Made by a program: the position numbers and the translations under genes | Part shown: in pieces, positions 52,991-59,467 of the stretch | Layout of the letters: every line of letters begins with the position of its first letter | How positions within the stretch are numbered: position 1 is the first letter of the stretch | Notes under the pieces: generated by a model | Told to the model about the DNA's origin: nothing | Database searches by the model: none | What the model saw: the letters and a program-made list of their open reading frames with translations, nothing else | Assembly (NCBI GenBank): GCA_002398365.1 | Contig: DGYK01000011.1 | Coordinates: 162,965-222,431 of the forward strand | DNA: 59,467 nt | Reading direction: 5' to 3' | Source: Flammeovirgaceae bacterium UBA5008 | GTDB taxonomy: Bacteria > Bacteroidota > Bacteroidia > Cytophagales > Cyclobacteriaceae

Positions 52991-53608
52991 TTATTTAAAG
53001 CTCAAAATATCGATTTTGCCGGCATCCGAAGGATATTCGCCTTCATCATTAGAGGCAATGAGAATCGTGGTGGACCGCTGTATTTCAATCAATTGATCCC
53101 AATACCACTGAATCGACTTCTTGTCTAAATTGGTGGTAGGTTCATCTAAAAACAAACCATTGGCTTCCGTTTGAAATGCGAGTGAGAGCTTCAACCGTTG
53201 CTTCATTCCGCTTGAAAAATTTGAAATAGCCTTGTGTTCTGAGCTTTTGAGCCCGGTTAACTCAATGACATCTTCTACCGATTTGCCATTTCTTGTTTTC
53301 TTGAATTGAAAATGAAATTCGACCATTTCCCGCAAGGTGAATTCATCGATTAGATCCATGTAGGGCGTTGCTATGGCAATAGAAGTGAATACCTCTTGCA
53401 CGACAAGGGCCTTGTCGTTTACCCAATGATTTACTTCTCCACCGGATGGCGGAAGCTGCGCCCACAATACTTGCAAAAGGGTTGATTTGCCGGAGCCATT
53501 AGGCCCCGTAATAGCGTAGGTTTCCTTGGGTTGAAACTCGTAAGAGAAGTTTCTGAAAATCCATTCTCGGTTGTATCGTTTGCTGAGATTGTTGGCTACA
53601 ATCTTCAT
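52991..53608 (-). CDS. ABC transporter ATP-binding protein
   Basis: The 205-residue product has Walker A GPNGSGKSTLL, signature FSSGMKQRLKLSLAFQ and Walker B LFLDEPTTNLD. It is a stand-alone ATPase, shorter than usual. It overlaps the end of lpxA by 4 nt and so is the last gene of the lipid A operon. Its membrane partner is not in this window. Lipid or LPS transport is an inference from position. Confidence 0.9.
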   Translation of the reverse strand: MKIVANNLSKRYNREWIFRNFSYEFQPKETYAITGPNGSGKSTLLQVLWAQLPPSGGEVNHWVNDKALVVQEVFTSIAIATPYMDLIDEFTLREMVEFHFQFKKTRNGKSVEDVIELTGLKSSEHKAISNFSSGMKQRLKLSLAFQTEANGLFLDEPTTNLDKKSIQWYWDQLIEIQRSTTILIASNDEGEYPSDAGKIDILSFK

Positions 53609-54405
53609 TCAAAAGATCCAATTCCGTTTGATATTCCCTTCATAATGCCCCGCTCTGAAGCTTTAATGAAATTGAGGATGTAATCGCGCTCAGTGCTGGC
53701 GGGCAATTCTTTTTCCACCAAATCAATGGCTTTGGCATTGTTGAGTCCTTTCAGGAAGATGTAACGATATACTTCCTGAATTTCTGAAATCTTATCCGAA
53801 TCGAAGCCTCTTCTGCGTAAGCCAATGGAGTTAATGCCGCAATAGGTGAGGGGTTCGCGTGCTGCTTTGGTATAGGGCGGAACATCTTTGCGAACCAACG
53901 ATCCTCCGGAAACCATCACATGAGCACCCACTTTTACAAATTGATGCACTGCGCTAGATCCGCCAATGATCGCCCAATCTTCGATTACTACGTGGCCTGC
54001 TACCTGAACAGCATTTACTAGAATACAGTTATTGCCAATGATACAATCATGGGCTACGTGAACGTAGGCCATCAACAGGCAATTCTTTCCAATGACCGTT
54101 TTGAATTTATCATTCGTGCCGCGGCTGATCGTGACATACTCGCGAATGACGGTATTATCGCCAATGTGCGTTTCTGTTTTCTCTCCGGCAAACTTCAAAT
54201 CTTGGGGAATGGAAGAAACTGAAGCACCCGGGTAAATCTTTACATTTTTTCCGATGCGACTGCCTTCCCAGACGATGGCATTAGGGCCAACCCAGGTTCC
54301 ATCTCCAATTTCTACATCACCTTTGATGGTAGCAAATGGTTCGATGATTACGTTGTTTCCGATTTTTGCATCGGGGTGCACATTGGCCAGTGGGTGGTAA
54401 CTCAT
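53605..54405 (-). CDS. lpxA: UDP-N-acetylglucosamine acyltransferase
   Basis: The 266-residue product has left-handed beta-helix hexapeptide repeats (VHPDAKIGNNVIIEPFATIK, then IGNNCILVNAVQVAGHVVIE) and the catalytic His region MAYVHVAHDCIIGNN. A C-terminal helical part follows. It adds the 3-hydroxyacyl chain in the first step of lipid A synthesis. Overlaps of 4 nt on both sides couple it to lpxC-fabZ and the ABC ATPase. Confidence 0.96.
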   Translation of the reverse strand: MSYHPLANVHPDAKIGNNVIIEPFATIKGDVEIGDGTWVGPNAIVWEGSRIGKNVKIYPGASVSSIPQDLKFAGEKTETHIGDNTVIREYVTISRGTNDKFKTVIGKNCLLMAYVHVAHDCIIGNNCILVNAVQVAGHVVIEDWAIIGGSSAVHQFVKVGAHVMVSGGSLVRKDVPPYTKAAREPLTYCGINSIGLRRRGFDSDKISEIQEVYRYIFLKGLNNAKAIDLVEKELPASTERDYILNFIKASERGIMKGISNGIGSFE

Positions 54406-55799
54406 AAATCTTTTCTTACTATACTGGCCGTCATCGTGCCTTCACAAACAAGTGTATTTCCTACATACGCTCTACCCGACATCTTAGCAATGCCTCTGCG
54501 GATAGGTGCGAGCAAATCACATTGGATTACCAATGTATCGCCCGGCAAAACCATTTTCCGAAAACGGAACTCATCAATTCCTAAGAAGTATGTCCAGTAA
54601 TTTTCAGGATCCGGTACCGTGTTCAATACCAAAATGCCACCAATCTGGGCCATTGCCTCTACTTGCAAAACACCCGGCATTACCGGATTGAGCGGAAAGT
54701 GTCCTTGAAAGAAGTTTTCATTCATGGTCACGTTTTTCACACCCACTACGCGCTCGTTGTCCAAATAGATGATCTTATCGATCAACAAGAATGGATAGCG
54801 GTGAGGAAGGGTTGAAATAATTTTGTTGATATCCATCACCGGTGGTAATGACGGATTGTATTTCGGCACACCTTTTTTACCGGCCTCTTGCATTTGCTTC
54901 TTCAGCTTCTTCGCGAAAGCTACGTTTGCAGCGTGACCGGGACGAGCCGCTAAGATTTGAGCTTTCAACGGTCTGCCCGCCAAAGCCAAATCTCCAATTA
55001 TATCTAAAAGCTTATGTCTAGCCGGCTCATTATTGTAGCGAAGCTCAACATTATTCAAAATACCTTCTTTCTTTACTTCTACTTTTGGTTTATTCAACAT
55101 CTTGGCGATGTTGTCCAACTCATCGGGCTCCACCACACGATCCACAATCACGATGGCATTGTTCAGATCGCCTCCTTTAATCAGATTATTTTTGTAGAGC
55201 ATCTCCAACTCGTGGAGGAAACAAAACGTGCGGCACGAAGCAATTTCCTTTTCAAATTGTTGTATGCTGGTGATCGATGCATGCTGACTACCTAACACGG
55301 GTGAGTTATAGTCTACCATCACTGTTACGCGATAGTCGTCTAACGGCAACGCAGCAATCTCAACATTTCGAGCAGCTTCCTTATAGAAAATAGAATCCTG
55401 CACCTCAAAGAAATCGCGCAATGCGTTTTGATCTTCCGAGCCTGCTTCTTTTAAAACATTAACAAACTGAATAGAACTACCATCCATAATGGGAGGCTCC
55501 GGTCCATCAATTTGAATTAAAACGTTATCAATTTCCAAACCTACTAAGGCAGCCAAGGTATGCTCAATCGTGCTGATGCGCGCACCGCTTTCCTCAATAG
55601 TCGTTCCTCTGGAAACATCCACCACCCGGTCGCAATCGGCATCCACAATAGGTGAACCAGGTAGGTCGATTCGTTGGAATTTAATACCATGATTGGGTTT
55701 AGCCGGAAGGAACGTCATGTTCGTTTGAACCCCCGTATGAAGGCCCACACCAGAAATGGTGACCGATTTTTTTATAGTTTGCTGCTTGTGATTTAGCAT
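54402..55799 (-). CDS. lpxC-fabZ: bifunctional UDP-3-O-acyl-GlcNAc deacetylase / 3-hydroxyacyl-ACP dehydratase
   Basis: The 465-residue product fuses two enzymes. LpxC (about 1-310) has zinc ligands in STIEHTLAAL and ARHKLLDIIGDLALAG. FabZ (about 320-460) has PHRYPFLLIDKIIY, GHFPLNPVMPGVLQVEAMAQ and the final MTASIVRKDL. The fusion is typical of Bacteroidota. LpxC makes the first committed step of lipid A synthesis and FabZ dehydrates fatty acid intermediates. It has a promoter with both -33 and -7 motifs. Confidence 0.97.
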   Translation of the reverse strand: MLNHKQQTIKKSVTISGVGLHTGVQTNMTFLPAKPNHGIKFQRIDLPGSPIVDADCDRVVDVSRGTTIEESGARISTIEHTLAALVGLEIDNVLIQIDGPEPPIMDGSSIQFVNVLKEAGSEDQNALRDFFEVQDSIFYKEAARNVEIAALPLDDYRVTVMVDYNSPVLGSQHASITSIQQFEKEIASCRTFCFLHELEMLYKNNLIKGGDLNNAIVIVDRVVEPDELDNIAKMLNKPKVEVKKEGILNNVELRYNNEPARHKLLDIIGDLALAGRPLKAQILAARPGHAANVAFAKKLKKQMQEAGKKGVPKYNPSLPPVMDINKIISTLPHRYPFLLIDKIIYLDNERVVGVKNVTMNENFFQGHFPLNPVMPGVLQVEAMAQIGGILVLNTVPDPENYWTYFLGIDEFRFRKMVLPGDTLVIQCDLLAPIRRGIAKMSGRAYVGNTLVCEGTMTASIVRKDL

Positions 55800-55814
55800 T
55801 TTTTAAAAAGTGGG

Positions 55815-55847
55815 CAAATTTAACCCAGAATTAACACATATACCAAA
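55815..55847 (-). promoter_or_regulatory. promoter of lpxC-fabZ operon
   Basis: On the minus strand TTTG (55844-55847), a 21-nt spacer and TAAATTTG (55815-55822) match the Bacteroidota consensus TTTG-N(19-21)-TAnnTTTG. It is the best supported promoter in the window. Confidence 0.6.
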
Positions 55848-55909
55848 AAAGCACCTTTTTTGAGGAACGCTAAAGTCTAAATCGGTGATTAGAGGGTCAA
55901 AAGCAAGGA

Positions 55910-56983
55910 TTATTCTCCTCGGGATGAGTCGGTTTCGGCAGGGATTTCGGTGGAAAGCACCCTTTTTTCTAATTCCCGCAGGCGATCGTTTAGATCCGGC
56001 AGGCGTTTGAAGACCGCATATGACCGGAAATATTCTTTGATATCGAAAGCCGGGTAGCCTAAAATACGTTGGCCTTCATCCTTAATTGACTTTGAAATAC
56101 CAGCTTGTGCCCCGATGCTGGTGTTATTGGCAATCACCAAGTGTCCGGCAATACCTACCTGTCCGGCAATCATGTTGTTTTCTCCAATTTTGGTGGATCC
56201 GGAAATCCCGGCCTGAGCGGCTATCACCGTGTTCTTGCCTACTTCCACATTATGAGCGATTTGAATCAGGTTATCCAGTTTTACGCCTTCGCGGATGATG
56301 GTAGAATCTCCAAATAAGGTGGCGCAATCAATCACGGTGTTGGCTCCTACAGTTACTTTATCTTCAATAATCACGTTGCCCAATTGCGGAATGGTTTTGT
56401 ACGTGCCGTCTGCTTGTGGGGCAAATCCAAATCCATCGCTGCCAATAACAGTGCCGGCATGGATCACACAGTCGTTTCCAATTTTGGTTCCCGCATACAA
56501 CTTCACGTTGGGGTGCAGAATGGTGTTGTTGCCGATGACGACATTATCACCAATATAAACGTGCGGATAGATTTTTACATTATTGCCGATTTTGGTATTG
56601 CTACCAATGTAGGAGAAAGCGCCTCGATAGCCATTCGCTCCGATGGTGGAGTTAGTTGCCATAAAGCTTGGCTCCTCTACGCCCGACTTTTGGAAGCTCA
56701 TCATCTTGTGATATTCTTCTAAAAGCACCGTGAAGCTGCTATACGGATCATCTACCAAAATCAAGGCAGCTGCTACTTCTTTTTTGGCTTGAAAATCTTT
56801 TTTTACGATGACCGCGCTGGCTTGCGTGGTATAAATGTATTGTTCGTATTTCGGATTGGATAAGAATGCGATCTGACCTTTCTTCGCATCCTGAATTTTA
56901 GCAAGCATGTTGATTTTCTGATTTCCATCGCCACTCACCTGGCCACCCAACATCCCCGCAATTTGTGTAATGGTAAATTCCAT
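55910..56983 (-). CDS. lpxD: UDP-3-O-(3-hydroxyacyl)glucosamine N-acyltransferase
   Basis: The 357-residue product has the LpxD N-terminal domain (EFTITQIAGMLGGQVSG), then hexapeptide-repeat beta-helix (NVKIYPHVYIGDNVVIGNNT, then IRGGVKL-like IREGVKLDNLIQIAHNVEVG with its His) and a C-terminal helix (LPDLNDRLRELEKRVL). It adds the second acyl chain in lipid A synthesis. Its promoter TATCTTTG lies at 57048-57055, in the end of the HD gene. Confidence 0.96.
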   Translation of the reverse strand: MEFTITQIAGMLGGQVSGDGNQKINMLAKIQDAKKGQIAFLSNPKYEQYIYTTQASAVIVKKDFQAKKEVAAALILVDDPYSSFTVLLEEYHKMMSFQKSGVEEPSFMATNSTIGANGYRGAFSYIGSNTKIGNNVKIYPHVYIGDNVVIGNNTILHPNVKLYAGTKIGNDCVIHAGTVIGSDGFGFAPQADGTYKTIPQLGNVIIEDKVTVGANTVIDCATLFGDSTIIREGVKLDNLIQIAHNVEVGKNTVIAAQAGISGSTKIGENNMIAGQVGIAGHLVIANNTSIGAQAGISKSIKDEGQRILGYPAFDIKEYFRSYAVFKRLPDLNDRLRELEKRVLSTEIPAETDSSRGE

Positions 56984-57044
56984 AAGCTCGCTGTTTAGAG
57001 ATCAGGAATTTCGCTTGATTTATGTAGAAAACCTGTTACCTCTT

Positions 57045-58274
57045 TTACAAAGATATATTTTTAGGCCAGCATATATAATTTTTCTCAACGATTTTACTAA
57101 TCGCCTTAATAGAGGGCAAATCCGAAGCCAAGGCTATGTCAACCACCTTACCCGATTTCATTAAGATGTTGATGGGTTTACCATCGGTGATGTAAGCCTC
57201 GTTACTCACTCGCCCGTAGGAAAACAAATAGCTGGCATCTTTTCGTAAAACACCAAACGATTGATGGATTTGCTCGCGCGCGCTTTCGATTTCTGCTTTT
57301 TTGATAGGCGAGTTGCGCAGTCGGATTTGGAAGAGTTCACGTAATAACAGTCGATTGCATAACCCCGCCAGAATTTCATCTTTATGATCTTTCCAGATTT
57401 TAATAGCCCCCCAGATGTCGTTATCATCCAATTGCCCAAACGATTCCAGTAAGTGAGGTTGTTCTGTGAAGTCTTCGAGTGAATGATTTTCTTTCAAAAA
57501 GACTTTTAACGATTCGCTGCACATTAATGGCTCCCCGGCATGGTACAAGTATTGGGCTCTTCGAATAATGTTCACCATCATCCGTTCGGCACTTACAGCC
57601 GTTTTGTGGAGATACACTTGCCAGTACATTAATCTGCGGGCATTAATAAAACTCTCAATGCTGAAGATTCCTTTTTCTTCTACCACCAGTTGATCGTTGC
57701 TGACATTCAACATCGCAATAATGCGGTCGATGCCAATCGTGCCTTCCATGACACCGGTGAAAAAGCTATCGCGCATAAGGTAGTCCAGCCGATCGATATC
57801 CAATTGACTGCTGATCAGTTGATGAAAGAACTTACGTGGATAGCTGTTGCGAAACAATTGTAGTACCAGATCAAGCGCGTGATTGAACTGCTCATTCAAC
57901 GATTTCATAAAAAGATATGAAACACTTTCGTGATGAATACCCGCCAGTAATGTTTCTTCTAAGGTGTGTGAGAGTGGTCCATGACCAACATCGTGGAGAA
58001 GAGCTGCAATCTGGGCACCCTCCATTTCTTTTTCCGAGATTTCGATGCCTTTGGCCCGCAGGCTTTCGAGCGCACGACCCATCAAGTACATGGCGCCCAG
58101 CGCATGATGAAACCGCGTATGCTGCGCACCCGGGTAGACTAAATCGCTTAAACCCAGTTGTTTGATGTAGCGCAACCGTTGAAAATAAGGATGTTGAATC
58201 AAATCATAGATAAGTTCGCTCGGAATGGTGATAAATCCATAAACCGGATCGTTGATGATTTTTTTCTTATTCAA
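57045..58274 (-). CDS. HD-domain phosphohydrolase (dGTPase/SAMHD1-like)
   Basis: The 409-residue product has NDPVYGFITIPSELIYDLIQ, metal-site His in THTRFHHALG-like TRFHHALGAMYLMG and the HD motif ALLHDVGHGPLSHTLE, then LDIDRLDYLMRDSFFTGV. This is the layout of dGTPase-like HD proteins, which hydrolyse dNTPs or related nucleotides; the exact substrate is unknown. It sits between PorX (divergent) and lpxD. Confidence 0.92.
   Translation of the reverse strand: MNKKKIINDPVYGFITIPSELIYDLIQHPYFQRLRYIKQLGLSDLVYPGAQHTRFHHALGAMYLMGRALESLRAKGIEISEKEMEGAQIAALLHDVGHGPLSHTLEETLLAGIHHESVSYLFMKSLNEQFNHALDLVLQLFRNSYPRKFFHQLISSQLDIDRLDYLMRDSFFTGVMEGTIGIDRIIAMLNVSNDQLVVEEKGIFSIESFINARRLMYWQVYLHKTAVSAERMMVNIIRRAQYLYHAGEPLMCSESLKVFLKENHSLEDFTEQPHLLESFGQLDDNDIWGAIKIWKDHKDEILAGLCNRLLLRELFQIRLRNSPIKKAEIESAREQIHQSFGVLRKDASYLFSYGRVSNEAYITDGKPINILMKSGKVVDIALASDLPSIKAISKIVEKNYICWPKNISL
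57048..57055 (-). promoter_or_regulatory. promoter -7 motif for lpxD
   Basis: On the minus strand TATCTTTG fits TAnnTTTG. It lies inside the last codons of the HD gene, 64 nt before lpxD. Confidence 0.4.
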
Positions 58275-58336
58275 GTTGTTATGCGTTTTGCCTTCTCGAT
58301 CAATGGTAATTTGCGTAAATTCGGAAAAATTTACTC

Positions 58337-59467
58337 ATGCAAAGATACAACATCTTGTGGGCGGACGATGAAATTGACTTACTCAAGCCCCACATTCTTT
58401 TTTTACAACAACGCGGTTATGATATTACCCCTGTCAATAATGGTTCGGAAGCAGTAGAGTTGGCGGAAGCCAAACACTTCGATGTGGTTTTTCTGGATGA
58501 GAACATGCCTGGTATTTCCGGCTTGGATGCGCTGGCGAGAATCAAAAGCAATAAGCCCAATCTGCCGGTGATCATGATCACCAAAAACGAGGAGGAGCGC
58601 ATCATGGAAGATGCCATTGGTGGTAAGATTGATGACTACCTTATTAAGCCGATTAATCCAAGTCAGATTTTATTGTCCATCAAGAAAATATTGGATAACA
58701 AGCGACTGGTCATAGAGAAAACCAATTCCAGTTACCAACAAGAGTTTGGCAAAATCAGCATGGCATTTTTGGATGACATGAACCACGAGCAGTGGGCGGA
58801 ACTCTACAAGAAATTAGTCTTTTGGGAACTGCAAATGGATGAAGCCGAAAACCACGACATGGCCGAGGTGCTGGAGTCGCAGAAGGTAGAGGCGAACACC
58901 AATTTTTGTCGCTTTGTACGCAAGAACTATGAAAGCTGGTTGAACAATCCGAATGTGGATCGCCCGCTGCTTTCGAATCAGTTATTTAAGAAAAAGGTTT
59001 TGCCGGAACTGACTCCGGAGATACCTACATTTTTGATTTTGATTGATAACCTACGATTTGATCAGTGGAAAGTCATTGAGCCGCTCGTAGCCGAATTTTT
59101 TAATGTCGATAAAGAAGAAACGTATTATTCCATTTTGCCTACCACTACTGCCTACGCGCGCAATGCCATTTTTAGTGGCATGATGCCGTCCGACATGGTG
59201 AAAACCCATCCTGACTTGTGGGTAGGTGAAGACGAGGATGAATCCAAAAATAATTTTGAGGATGAATTTTTAGCGCGACAGCTCAAAAAGAATAATATCA
59301 ACGTCAAGTTTTCTTATAATAAAATTAAAAAGTTGGAGGAGGGCCGCGATCTGGCTGACTCGGTCAACAACTTGTTTAATAATAATCTGAATGTGATTGT
59401 CTACAACTTCGTAGATATGCTTTCGCACGCTCGCACCGACATGGCGATGATTCGCGAGCTGGCTCCG
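58337..59467 (+). CDS. porX: PorX response regulator with PglZ domain (partial, cut by window end)
   Basis: The frame from ATG 58337 is open to the window end (377 codons). It has a receiver domain with acidic pair Asp10-Asp11, phospho-acceptor Asp54 in VVFLDENMPG and Lys in YLIKPINPSQ. The PglZ domain (alkaline-phosphatase-like) follows, with LILIDNLRFDQW and the metal-site pattern YYSILPTTTAYARNAIFSGM. PorX regulates type IX secretion genes together with PorY and a sigma factor. The missing C-terminus is expected to be about 140 residues. Confidence 0.92.
   Translation, partial: MQRYNILWADDEIDLLKPHILFLQQRGYDITPVNNGSEAVELAEAKHFDVVFLDENMPGISGLDALARIKSNKPNLPVIMITKNEEERIMEDAIGGKIDDYLIKPINPSQILLSIKKILDNKRLVIEKTNSSYQQEFGKISMAFLDDMNHEQWAELYKKLVFWELQMDEAENHDMAEVLESQKVEANTNFCRFVRKNYESWLNNPNVDRPLLSNQLFKKKVLPELTPEIPTFLILIDNLRFDQWKVIEPLVAEFFNVDKEETYYSILPTTTAYARNAIFSGMMPSDMVKTHPDLWVGEDEDESKNNFEDEFLARQLKKNNINVKFSYNKIKKLEEGRDLADSVNNLFNNNLNVIVYNFVDMLSHARTDMAMIRELAP

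Noticed and set aside
1..59467. Insertion sequences, integrase, tRNA or rRNA genes
   Set aside because: No transposase or integrase motif, target-site duplication, or clover-leaf/rRNA sequence was recognised on either strand.

Overview
The window reads as a chromosomal segment of a member of the Bacteroidota, most likely order Cytophagales. The evidence is a fused LpxC-FabZ gene, type IX secretion genes (PorE-like, PorT-like, PorX), LytTR regulators, the DUF5606, DUF6588 and DKNYY families, and repeated promoter -7 motifs of the form TAnnTTTG. No rRNA or tRNA gene, CRISPR array, transposase or phage module was seen, so placement below order level is inference.

Left part (1-18.2 kb) is accessory and gene-sparse. 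It holds a LytTR regulator, a PagL-like lipid A deacylase, an FtsX-like ABC permease, a TrmO-like protein, small secreted proteins, and a four-gene minus-strand sensory operon (anchored protein, multi-pass membrane protein, histidine kinase, NarL-type regulator). A 1160-residue modular protein (11851-15333) ends in an L,D-transpeptidase-like domain and is followed by small orphan genes. Palindromic repeats and two unusual 21-bp-period arrays (4650-4964 and 18398-18964) lie between genes.

Middle part (19.3-43.7 kb) is mixed metabolism. It includes DUF1080 and GH3 sugar hydrolases, a NUDIX-type regulator beside a palindromic operator, a sugar isomerase-like protein, a serine beta-lactamase-like hydrolase, a DsbA-like protein, S-adenosylhomocysteinase, NhaC, an RNase D-like exonuclease, a Mpo1-like protein, a glycosyltransferase, RsgA, Kdo transferase and a crotonase.

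Right part (43.8 kb to end) is dense core genome. It holds a low-molecular-weight phosphatase, aspartokinase, fructose bisphosphatase, EngB, PorE-like, UbiE/MenG, PorT-like and an SDR enzyme. A minus-strand lipid A run follows (HD protein, LpxD, then LpxC-FabZ, LpxA and an ABC ATPase), and PorX is cut by the window end. Lipid A synthesis, Kdo transfer, lipid A trimming and type IX secretion all act on the outer membrane.

The most unusual observations are the two 21-bp-period arrays that share an identical 17-nt upstream motif, and the giant modular protein with a putative peptidoglycan-active C-terminus.
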